DNA from: a virus | IMG/VR virus record: IMGVR_UViG_3300042560_001639 | Location: 1 to 30,136 of that record | Length of the DNA stretch: 30,136 nt | Direction: 5' to 3' (one strand) | Shown here: piece after piece, positions 23,992 through 30,136 of the stretch | Position numbering within the stretch: position 1 is the stretch's first letter | Layout: each line of letters opens with the position of its first letter | Translations under genes and position numbers: made by a program | The notes under the pieces: model-generated | What the model was told of the DNA's origin: nothing | Seen by the model: the letters and a program-made list of their open reading frames with translations, nothing else | The model's database searches: none

Positions 23992-24170
23992 TTATTACAA
24001 ATATTGAAGAACGTGAAGACGGTACTGTAATTGCCTATGTTGCTGACGATGCCGGTAACCCTGTCGGTGTGAACACCTATGGGCCTGATTCCTACCCACG
24101 TCCTGAACTCGGTGAGATCACGGAGGCCGGCGTTATCCGTAGATTCTGGAGGTGGGTAACAGGTGGATGA
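23988..24170 (+). CDS. Small hypothetical protein
   Basis: A 60-residue protein starting at ATG 23988, inside the stop of the gene before, with GGGGGAGA at 23975-23982 as SD. An in-frame TTG at 23973 is a less likely start. It opens with a short beta-like part (MIITNIEEREDGTVIAYVAD) and ends with an aromatic helix rich in Trp and Arg (RRFWRWVTGG), which may be amphipathic and bind membrane. It overlaps the next gene by 8 nt. Small genes between fibres and lysis enzymes may be chaperones or lysis helpers; no evidence decides this. Confidence 0.55.
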   Translation: MIITNIEEREDGTVIAYVADDAGNPVGVNTYGPDSYPRPELGEITEAGVIRRFWRWVTGG

Positions 24171-24705
24171 ACTCAAGGGCCTACCGTGGCTGGAGATTGA
24201 ACCAGGCGACATCGGGTTCGATGGCGGCATTGGTATCAGCGGTTGGTTGATCCGCCGCTCCACAGGCGCGTACGGACACGTATTCATTTACCACGAGAAG
24301 ATCGATGACAATGCCTGGCGTACCGTAGAGGCCGGTCCGTCTGGTGTCTTGTTCCGTATCCGTACAAGACCGGCTAACAAGGTAGTTCGCCTGTGGCGCA
24401 CCAAGGTGGAACAGAATCGTATCCTGGCCGCATCCGCTGAATGCGCCGGACGTAAGTACGGTTGGGGCGAGATCGCCCGTATCTGCCTGCACCTGATTGG
24501 TATCAAGATTAATGGGTGGAAGGATAACAAGGGTCGCATGATCTGCTCGAACCATGTGGCATACAGTATCGGTCAGATGAAGAAGGGCATCAAGTACACC
24601 TTCCCGTACAAGGCCGAGCACATCTGGCCACAGAAACTGGCTGAATGGTGCGACTGGTACACCTGGACCCGTGCCCGTATTGCCGAGAAGCGGAGGGCAA
24701 AATGA
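24163..24705 (+). CDS. Permuted NlpC/P60-like (YiiX-type) amidase or peptidase
   Basis: A 180-residue protein with the order of a circularly permuted papain-like fold: a PGDIGF opening (residues 14-19), then YGHVFIYHE with likely catalytic His39, and later GRMICSNHVAYS with likely catalytic Cys128. In this class, histidine precedes cysteine in sequence, the reverse of normal NlpC/P60. Members act on peptides of the cell wall or on acylated substrates. Here it could open the wall during infection or assist lysis. Start GTG 24163 has GGAGGTGGG at 24148-24156. It overlaps both neighbours by a few nt. Other possibility: a non-enzymatic relative. Confidence 0.72.
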   Translation: MDELKGLPWLEIEPGDIGFDGGIGISGWLIRRSTGAYGHVFIYHEKIDDNAWRTVEAGPSGVLFRIRTRPANKVVRLWRTKVEQNRILAASAECAGRKYGWGEIARICLHLIGIKINGWKDNKGRMICSNHVAYSIGQMKKGIKYTFPYKAEHIWPQKLAEWCDWYTWTRARIAEKRRAK

Positions 24706-25364
24706 ACGTTGCTGATTATTTAGTCCGTTGGTCCCCTAACATCGTTGAGGCCACCGCTGACGATATCGCACGCTTCGGTCCGAATGCGGCGCAGGTTCTT
24801 GGGTTGTTAAACTATCTTCCGACGATGAGTGACGATGGGGCGGAGGCGACTTATAGGATGTGGCGGACTCCGTTGAATGCCGCGGATGATGCCGCGTGGA
24901 ATGCCGCGTGGGATGCCTCGTGGGATGCCGCGAGTGCTACCGCGAGGAATGCCGAGATGCGTGCCGCGGATGATGCCGCGTGGAATGCCGCGCGGGATGC
25001 CTCGTGGGATACCGCGAGGACTGCCGCGAAAAATGCCGCGCGAGCCGAGGTAGTCTCAGACCTCATAACCCCCGAACAATACCGGTTACTCACCAACCCA
25101 CTCAATATTGGCCGCACATATCAAGAACGGATGGGTTTGATGCTACCCGATCAGCAAGGCCCATTCATGCAGATGATTAATCAACTACGGCCCGCTTCCG
25201 CCGAGGATGTCCTTGCAATCGAACGACTTAGCGGCAACCCCAATGTGAATGCACTGCTTGAGATGCTTGGTGGTATGGCCGAAGGTCAATCATTGGCGCG
25301 TAGAATCAAGGCCGCAGAAACTATGTACCGCGCTGGTCGTGAAGGCAGGAGGGGCATAGTATGA
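24702..25364 (+). CDS. Unknown protein with AAW repeats, first of tandem pair 2
   Basis: A 220-residue protein; ATG 24702 overlaps the previous stop and has CGGAGGG at 24691-24697, so I rejected a longer in-frame start. Its N-terminal 40 residues ([27 protein letters not shown]) and C-terminal 100 ([43 protein letters not shown]) closely match the next gene. The centre, about residues 60-115, is two 28-residue Ala/Trp/Asp repeats built from AAW and AAR tetrapeptides. It has no hydrophobic anchor and looks helical. I do not know the function; similar Ala/Trp repeat tracts occur in various phage and bacterial proteins of unknown role. Confidence 0.72.
   Translation: MNVADYLVRWSPNIVEATADDIARFGPNAAQVLGLLNYLPTMSDDGAEATYRMWRTPLNAADDAAWNAAWDASWDAASATARNAEMRAADDAAWNAARDASWDTARTAAKNAARAEVVSDLITPEQYRLLTNPLNIGRTYQERMGLMLPDQQGPFMQMINQLRPASAEDVLAIERLSGNPNVNALLEMLGGMAEGQSLARRIKAAETMYRAGREGRRGIV
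24879..25046 (+). repeat. Two tandem 84-nt repeats inside the AAW-repeat gene
   Basis: Units 24879-24962 and 24963-25046 agree closely over their first ~56 nt (only two or three changes) and less afterwards. Each is itself made of a 12-nt-like GATGCCGCGTGG or AATGCCGCG motif. The repeat is in frame (28 residues), so copy number could vary without breaking the gene. Confidence 0.75.
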
Positions 25365-25981
25365 GCGCCGCTGACTATTTGGTTCGTTGGTCCCCTAACA
25401 TCGTTGAGGCTACTGCTGACGACATCGCACGTTTCGGTCCGAATGCGGCACAGGTTCGGGCATTGTTGAACTACCTTCCGACGGTGTCTATTCCCGCGAG
25501 TAATGCCGCGCGGTTTTTTGTAAAAGGTGACGCTGCGAAGGGCGCGTGGAATGCAGCGATGGATGCTGTATGGCGTGCCCAGTCGAATACCCCGTTTAGA
25601 GACTTCGGAAAAGCCGCGAGTAATGCCATAGGTAATGACACTGGAATGTTTGGTTATGGTGCTTTGGATGCTGAAGTAACATCACACCTCATCAGCCCAG
25701 AAATCTACCGTACCATTACGAATCCACTCAATACTGGCCGTATACTACAAGAACGCATGGGACTCATGCTACCTAACCAACAGGGTAGATTCATGCAATT
25801 GATCAGAGGCGCTACCTCACCTGAGGACATCCTTGCAATCGAACGACTTAGCGGCAATCCAAACGTAGACGCTCTGCTTGAGATGTTGGCTGGTATGGCC
25901 AAAGGTCAATCATTGGCGCGTAGAATCAAGGCCGCAGAAACCATGTACCGCGCTGGTCGCGGTGGGAGGGGAATGGCATGA
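25361..25981 (+). CDS. Unknown protein, second of tandem pair 2
   Basis: A 206-residue paralogue of the preceding protein. Its first ~37 and last ~95 residues are almost the same, with long runs of DNA that differ only at a few third positions, for example around [11 protein letters not shown] and [15 protein letters not shown]. The centre is different: a short remnant of the Ala/Trp pattern (KGAWNAAMDAVW) in a less regular, more neutral sequence. Start ATG 25361 overlaps the previous stop and has CAGGAGGGG upstream. The pair arose by duplication and then exchanged or lost the central block. Function unknown. Confidence 0.72.
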   Translation: MSAADYLVRWSPNIVEATADDIARFGPNAAQVRALLNYLPTVSIPASNAARFFVKGDAAKGAWNAAMDAVWRAQSNTPFRDFGKAASNAIGNDTGMFGYGALDAEVTSHLISPEIYRTITNPLNTGRILQERMGLMLPNQQGRFMQLIRGATSPEDILAIERLSGNPNVDALLEMLAGMAKGQSLARRIKAAETMYRAGRGGRGMA

Positions 25982-26268
25982 CCCCCGCACGTAAACAGGC
26001 ACTACTCCGTATGGCCGGCGTCTCTGGCTTTAATAAGCCGAAGCGCACCCCGTCGCACCCCACTAAGTCCCACATCGTTGTGGCCAAGGAGGGCGACAAG
26101 GTAAAGACCATCCGGTTCGGTCAGCAGGGCGTATCCGGCAGCCCCCGTAAGGCCGGTGAATCCACGTCGTATCGCAAGAGGCGTGAGTCATTCAAGGCAC
26201 GTCATGCCAAAAACATTGCGAAAGGTAAGATGTCAGCCGCCTATTGGGCTGACAGGGTGAAGTGGTAA
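25978..26268 (+). CDS. Small basic conserved phage protein
   Basis: A 96-residue, strongly basic protein (many Lys, Arg, His) with a beta-like core (SHIVVAKEGDKVKTIRFGQQ) and a C-terminal GESTSYRKRRESFKARH followed by NIAKGKMSAAYWADRVKW. I recall this arrangement from uncharacterised proteins of several phages, but I cannot assign a named family from sequence alone. Basic charge suggests nucleic acid or acidic-protein binding. ATG 25978 overlaps the previous stop and has GGGAGGGG upstream. The AT-rich gene at 26271 begins two nt after its stop. Confidence 0.68.
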   Translation: MTPARKQALLRMAGVSGFNKPKRTPSHPTKSHIVVAKEGDKVKTIRFGQQGVSGSPRKAGESTSYRKRRESFKARHAKNIAKGKMSAAYWADRVKW

Positions 26269-26270
26269 TT

Positions 26271-28085
26271 ATGGCATTAAGTGATAATCTTGCACAGCAA
26301 TTGGCTAATACACCAGTATTTAAAGAAATTGCTAAATTTAGTACGGCATCTCCAGTATCTAAAGTTCCAGGTTCGTACTTAGAAGCCATGTCTTCATCTC
26401 CATCTTATGGACGTAAAATAGACTATGAACTACTTTCAAAAGAGTTGGCTGATCCACAAAACAGTGCATTATTGAAAGTACTTGCTAAATCATCACAAGC
26501 AACAGTAGCAAGTTTACCACAAGAATCACAATTTATACAGCAAGTAGTGCCAGTATTACAGCAAATACAAACTCAAATAAAACTACTACATCCTAAGGGA
26601 AGACCATTACCATCTGGATCTTATAAATTAAATCAAAATCTTCAGCAAATTGGCGCAAGGATGGTTCGAAATGTAGGAGAAATTACTGATACAAAAACAG
26701 TAGATGATGCTGTTCTTTCTTTAGTGGCTAATGGCAAACTTAAAGAAGCCGCTGAGGCTATATACGATCAAATGTATAATCTTGCAGTTTTAACTCCATA
26801 TGAAACAATTGATATATATCGTAAGGGAGTTGTTGATGGTATTACTCCATCAGAATTTTGGGATATCATGGGTCTTAGATCATCTGAAGCGTCAAGCATG
26901 GCAAATATTCCAACGTACGGAATAACTACAGGTAATGCTATTGGATCAAAACAGGCTGGTCCATCTCTTGACGAACTAAACTCTCTTATATCTATTGCCG
27001 GTTTAACTGTTGATCAAACGACAGGAAAAATTGTACCAAATGATGCCTTACTGCAAGCACTATTTGGAAATCAAATTAATATGCGCGGTGATGTTGCTCC
27101 TGGAATTGCATCAGTATTAAATAATGCTGACTTTATTAACCTTGGAGTACCAGGTCTTGCTGCCAAAACTTGGCCATACCGAGGTGCTATCGCTGAAAAA
27201 GAAATAATGACACCATCTGGTCTTATTATTCCAAAAGAAATACAACCAGATTATTCGTATATTGCAGACTCACAAGATGCTGCAAGTAGATTGGGAGCAA
27301 CTTCAGCAACAACACCAAGATCGTATGCAGCAGCAAAAGATGCAAAACCAGAGCGAGTAGCCGCTCAGGCTGCCAGATCAGCACTTAACTCTACAATTGC
27401 ACAATTGCCAGGTAGATATTTATCTGAGGCTTTGGGTCTTCCCGCAAATGCCGTTATGCAAATTAACTGGCCTGTGGGACGTATAGTCCGTGGAAGTAAG
27501 TTCTCTTCTGCGCCTATGACATACTTAAATACAGACTTAGGTAGAAGTAACTTTTTTAATACTATATCTATGCTATCTCCTGAGGCTCAAGAATTAGCAA
27601 AACAACCAGAGGCTGTTGCACGTCTTGCTGATAGAAATTCTAAAGTTGCACCTAACCTAAGAAAATTTAGATCACAAGGCGACTATGGACTTGCCAGTAA
27701 AGATGTATCTCAAGTTGCCTCGGCAGAAGAAAAAAGAATGGCTCAGGATATTGTAAATAATCCTATTCTACAAGAGCAGTATTCTCTTGATGCTGCTATG
27801 CAAGGTAAAGTTGTAGCACGTACAGATGTTGCTAAAAATCTTATTACACCAGCAGCACGAAATTACCCAGGATATGTTGAATTTAATCGTGATATTTTAA
27901 ATAAAGTTCACCCAAATGCGGCGTTAAAAGCACTACAGTTTATTGCCGGTACCGCAGGAACGCTTGGTGGAGCAAGGCTACTATCCAGTCTTAGTGAGGA
28001 TGGACAGGGGACAGATCCAGAATATGAGGCCCTGAGCCGGATGTTGTCCCCACTGCCGGCTTATAATGGAGGATTACGACGATGA
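26271..28085 (+). CDS. Large AT-rich unknown protein
   Basis: A 604-residue protein of unknown function. I chose ATG 26271, two nt after the previous stop; an in-frame GTG at 26262 is also possible. The SD is weak (AGGGTGA at 26253-26259). Most of the gene is markedly more AT-rich than all neighbours, with AAA, AGA and TTA codons frequent; composition returns to the window norm in about the last 140 nt. The protein looks helical and Gln/Ala/Ser/Leu-rich, with a hydrophobic stretch near the end (LQFIAGTAGTLGGARLL). This points to an acquired or fast-evolving gene. Its last ~13 codons overlap promoter-like copy H. Confidence 0.7.
   Translation: MALSDNLAQQLANTPVFKEIAKFSTASPVSKVPGSYLEAMSSSPSYGRKIDYELLSKELADPQNSALLKVLAKSSQATVASLPQESQFIQQVVPVLQQIQTQIKLLHPKGRPLPSGSYKLNQNLQQIGARMVRNVGEITDTKTVDDAVLSLVANGKLKEAAEAIYDQMYNLAVLTPYETIDIYRKGVVDGITPSEFWDIMGLRSSEASSMANIPTYGITTGNAIGSKQAGPSLDELNSLISIAGLTVDQTTGKIVPNDALLQALFGNQINMRGDVAPGIASVLNNADFINLGVPGLAAKTWPYRGAIAEKEIMTPSGLIIPKEIQPDYSYIADSQDAASRLGATSATTPRSYAAAKDAKPERVAAQAARSALNSTIAQLPGRYLSEALGLPANAVMQINWPVGRIVRGSKFSSAPMTYLNTDLGRSNFFNTISMLSPEAQELAKQPEAVARLADRNSKVAPNLRKFRSQGDYGLASKDVSQVASAEEKRMAQDIVNNPILQEQYSLDAAMQGKVVARTDVAKNLITPAARNYPGYVEFNRDILNKVHPNAALKALQFIAGTAGTLGGARLLSSLSEDGQGTDPEYEALSRMLSPLPAYNGGLRR
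28047..28071 (+). promoter_or_regulatory. Promoter-like module, copy H, inside a coding sequence
   Basis: T, CCCCAC (28048-28053), TGCC, GGCT (28058-28061), TATAAT (28062-28067), GGAG (28068-28071). The module encodes residues near the C-terminus of the AT-rich protein (SPLPAYNGG), so it is read as protein and probably as promoter. GGAGG is the SD of the gene starting at 28082. Confidence 0.65.
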
Positions 28086-28696
28086 ATAAAAGAAACCCCT
28101 TAATCCAGGCACTGTACAACCTACTGTCCTCGGGTACCCGTAGGTCCCCTATGTCTGCCGAGGCCGCCGCTGCCGCACGGGCCAATGTGGTACGAGATGC
28201 CCAGGCTATAGCCAAGGCCATGGAGGCTACTGGATTTACCTATGACCTTAAAACAGGTAGGCTTCTGGATCCTGCGGCATTCGGTGGTCCTGATGTTGGT
28301 CTACCTGTAGCAAACATACCTAAGTCTGGTCAGATTACCCAAACCGTACCCGCTACGCCACAGGATGTAATTAACGCGTTCGATGAGTTTAATAGACGTG
28401 GTCAGATATATGAAGGCTCTGCTCTCGGTGGTTGGAATTCAAACGGTAATCGAGTGTTCGATCCATCTAATGTGTTCGCTCCAGAGGAGCGCCGTGCTGC
28501 AATGCGTCAGGCCAGGGCCTTTGACCAGGATGCGGCATTTGACTTTAGTGCAGGTAAGGATGTCAGTACCACACAACTTCGTCAGGAATTTCAAGAAAAA
28601 GATGTCGGCCTGCAGGCATTGGCCGTCATGCTTGGTATTCCAGTTGCGACATTGGCTGCGGCATTGGCGGTAAAGTACTCTACTGAGGATAAGTAA
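28082..28696 (+). CDS. Unknown protein with a C-terminal hydrophobic segment
   Basis: A 204-residue protein, first of the unit behind copy H. The N-terminal half is Ala/Arg/Asn-rich and probably helical, with an EAAAAARANVVRDAQAIA helix near residues 27-45. The centre has an aromatic/Gly region and a charged RAFDQDAAFDF part. The C-terminal segment LQALAVMLGIPVATLAAALA (about 177-197) is hydrophobic and long enough to cross a membrane. ATG 28082 overlaps the previous stop (ATGA) and has GGAGG from the promoter module. I do not recognise the family; a membrane-linked or virion role is possible. Confidence 0.6.
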   Translation: MNKRNPLIQALYNLLSSGTRRSPMSAEAAAAARANVVRDAQAIAKAMEATGFTYDLKTGRLLDPAAFGGPDVGLPVANIPKSGQITQTVPATPQDVINAFDEFNRRGQIYEGSALGGWNSNGNRVFDPSNVFAPEERRAAMRQARAFDQDAAFDFSAGKDVSTTQLRQEFQEKDVGLQALAVMLGIPVATLAAALAVKYSTEDK

Positions 28697-28697
28697 T

Positions 28698-29396
28698 ATG
28701 GAACTCGGTGATGTACTAAAAGGTATAGGATCAATTCCAATTGCTATTGGGAAAGAGATTGTAACTAACCCTGTTAGTTTTGTGAGCAATGAGTTGCTTG
28801 GTCTTGATGACTTTAGACGGGCGCTAAAGTACGGAAGTCAGGGTGAGTTTCTTAAAATGCTTAAATCTCTTGGTGCTGGAACCTTTGAGTTGGGGTCAAC
28901 ATTAATACCCTCAGGTGCTTTGTTGAGGGGTACTAAGGTAGCCCCATTTGCAATGGACGCTGCAAGGTTAGGGGTTGCTGAGGGTACAATGATACCTGAG
29001 ATGGTATCAAAAATTCTACCTAACAGTAGGAAAGTATTTGGCCGTGAACTACCTGCCGTGTCTACAAGAATATTGTCAAGAATACCAGGGGCAACTGAAG
29101 TAGTAGGTTCTAATATCGCTACACGTGCGCCCCTATTCGGACTAACCAATGCCGGTCGTCGTGGATTACAGGGATTCCGTTTGGGAGAACTTGGTCAATG
29201 GGTTGACGCAGGTAATGCTATATCGGCAGGTATGGGAGCACCGTCTTTAAATATCGGATCTGCTTCTCAATTGCGCAATGAACAAGCACAGCAGATGTTG
29301 TTGGAAAGGATGCGTCTGGAAATAGCAAGGCAGGCCGAGGCCGATGCGCTCTTACGTGTACTGGCACAGGGTGGGGTAGACAGTTATGCCCTTTAA
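28698..29396 (+). CDS. Paralogue of the first internal virion protein
   Basis: A 232-residue protein. Residues about 30-75 (NELLGLDDFRR, LKSLGAGTFELGSTLIPSG) match the N-terminal domain of the gene at 12052 at most positions, and a weaker match follows (GRRGLQGFRLGELGQ against SRGLNAFRTAETGQ). The extension before the shared domain and the C-terminal part (MLLERMRLEIARQAEADALL helix) differ, and there is no Gly/Ser/Thr linker. It is therefore a duplicated domain carried in the accessory block. ATG 28698 has GAGG about nine nt upstream. Its end overlaps the next gene by 11 nt. It is probably a virion component or an assembly modulator. Confidence 0.68.
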   Translation: MELGDVLKGIGSIPIAIGKEIVTNPVSFVSNELLGLDDFRRALKYGSQGEFLKMLKSLGAGTFELGSTLIPSGALLRGTKVAPFAMDAARLGVAEGTMIPEMVSKILPNSRKVFGRELPAVSTRILSRIPGATEVVGSNIATRAPLFGLTNAGRRGLQGFRLGELGQWVDAGNAISAGMGAPSLNIGSASQLRNEQAQQMLLERMRLEIARQAEADALLRVLAQGGVDSYAL

Positions 29397-29550
29397 ATCT
29401 AAAGCACAACAGCGGTACTTGTATGCCACAAATCCTAAGGTCGCGGATAAGTTTGCAAAAGAAACTTCTAAATCTTCTTATAAGAATCTTCCAGAGAAGG
29501 TAAAGAAGAAGCGTAAGCGTGAGGCATTGAAGCGTATGGGGGGTAAGTAA
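29386..29550 (+). CDS. Very small basic protein (MPFKSKAQQRY type)
   Basis: A 54-residue, highly basic protein, MPFKSKAQQRYLYATNPKVA and a Lys/Arg tail (KKKRKREALKRMGGK). A MPxKSKxQQR(Y/F) start is familiar from tiny uncharacterised phage proteins. It is too short for many gene finders. ATG 29386 lies inside the preceding gene, and its stop shares bases with the next start (TAATG), which together with the clear coding character argues it is real. GGGGTAGA at 29372-29379 may be its SD. Basic charge suggests binding to DNA, RNA or an acidic protein. Function unknown. Confidence 0.72.
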   Translation: MPFKSKAQQRYLYATNPKVADKFAKETSKSSYKNLPEKVKKKRKREALKRMGGK

Positions 29551-29810
29551 TGATAAATAAACCTAAACCACCTCGTTCCCCTATACGTAGACCTGGGACA
29601 TCTACTGGTGCTAAACCACCAAGTCCCCTGACTCAAGTCTCAAAGGCGCCCCGTGTAACAACGCCGGCTCCAAGCATGCCCACAACGTCCACTATTAATT
29701 TTTACGGACCTAAAAAGAAGAAGAAAAAGAAGGGTTCTTTTCAGCAGGTATTGTCTTCTATGCGAAATACCCCTGGTTATGAATCAAGATTTATGCGCTT
29801 TGGTTCGTAA
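29550..29810 (+). CDS. Small Pro/Lys-rich basic protein
   Basis: An 86-residue protein starting in the last base of the preceding stop, with GGGGGG just upstream as SD. Residues 1-50 are Pro/Ser/Thr/Arg-rich and probably unfolded; residues about 55-61 are an unbroken run of seven lysines; the tail (QQVLSSMRNTPGYESRFMRFG) could be a short helix. The lysine run comes from an A/G-only DNA tract (AAAAAGAAGAAG...). Together with the preceding gene it forms a pair of very basic small proteins, perhaps packaged with DNA or acting on host nucleic acid. No family recognised. Confidence 0.6.
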   Translation: MINKPKPPRSPIRRPGTSTGAKPPSPLTQVSKAPRVTTPAPSMPTTSTINFYGPKKKKKKKGSFQQVLSSMRNTPGYESRFMRFGS

Positions 29811-29833
29811 GATCAGCGTTCACAGTGGCAGGT

Positions 29834-30136
29834 ATGCTTAAAGCCACTGCCATTGCCATCATTACAGGAACCCTTACCTTGACCGCCGCTACGCAGGCAC
29901 AGGAGGTGCTGGATATGCTGGCACCTGAGGCCGCTAAGGTCGTGTCTGATGCGAATCTTCGGACGATTTACACACAGGCTCGGAGCCTGAGTTACCTTGA
30001 AGAGATTCCCTTTGAGACCGCGATTGCCAGGGTATCACAGGACCTGAGTACAGAAGAGATCCGCTATACAGTATCCGGCATGACTGTACGCGCCGAGACT
30101 GATTGGTCATGCAGGATCCTCGTTGAGGAGGATGTC
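29834..30136 (+). CDS. Exported protein with signal peptide, cut by the window end
   Basis: The first 101 residues of a frame open to the end of the window. The start MLKATAIAIITGTLTLTAAT followed by QAQEV looks like a signal peptide, with a short positive start, a hydrophobic core and an AxA-like site near TQA, so the product is probably exported. What follows is helical and charged (PEAAKVVSDANLRTIYTQA), with one Cys near the end. No SD is obvious; GTG 29825 in the same frame is an alternative start. A phage gene for an exported protein suggests an effect on the host envelope, lysis or superinfection, but no family is clear. Confidence 0.62.
   Translation, partial: MLKATAIAIITGTLTLTAATQAQEVLDMLAPEAAKVVSDANLRTIYTQARSLSYLEEIPFETAIARVSQDLSTEEIRYTVSGMTVRAETDWSCRILVEEDV

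Noticed and set aside
1-30136. CRISPR array, insertion sequence, integrase or tRNA
   Set aside because: I found no regularly spaced repeats with spacers, no transposase-like frame and no tRNA-like cloverleaf in the window.

Overview
The window reads as the structural half of a tailed double-stranded DNA phage. All 31 genes I support lie on the + strand, nearly back to back, with ATGA/TAATG stop-start overlaps and strong Shine-Dalgarno (SD) sites. There is a terminase pair, portal, scaffold and capsid, but no sheath, long-tail tube or tape measure. Instead there is a head-tail adaptor, a large tail hub/nozzle-like protein and three consecutive large virion proteins, as expected of a short-tailed (podovirus-like) virion. 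The host cannot be named from this sequence. The order from scaffold to the internal proteins resembles T7-type phages, but the terminase genes stand in front of the portal, unlike T7.

Layout: 1-688 is non-coding, GC-rich and full of short repeats and hairpins. 689-5105 carries small terminase, a small ORF, large terminase and portal. 5105-6516 holds a small acidic zinc-ribbon protein and a tandem pair of related unknown proteins. 6639-8761 is scaffold and major capsid, closed by a terminator. 8879-12016 is adaptor and nozzle. 12052-19153 is three internal/ejection-type virion proteins, the last of 1603 residues. 19168-20386 is a membrane/coiled-coil lysis protein and an M15-type endolysin with a C-terminal peptidoglycan-binding domain. 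20387-24170 is a run of fibre or tip proteins. 24163-26268 holds a permuted NlpC/P60-like enzyme, a second tandem pair of related unknown proteins and a small basic protein. 26271-30136 is accessory: an AT-rich 604-residue protein, a paralogue of the first internal virion protein, small basic proteins, and an exported protein cut by the window end.

The most striking feature is a 25-nt module present eight times on the + strand and always ahead of a gene or gene block. It is T-CCCCAC, exactly 4 variable nt, GGCT, exactly 6 AT-rich nt, then a purine-rich block that in seven copies carries the G-rich SD-like sequence. In six copies that block lies 6-16 nt before a start codon, so promoter and ribosome-binding site seem fused. 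One copy lies directly behind the capsid terminator, which argues that the module is a promoter, perhaps for a phage RNA polymerase or a phage-directed sigma factor. The eight copies cut the window into transcription units: terminase/portal, scaffold/capsid, adaptor/nozzle, internal proteins, lysis, fibre, tip cluster, and an accessory block. This is an inference from pattern and position.
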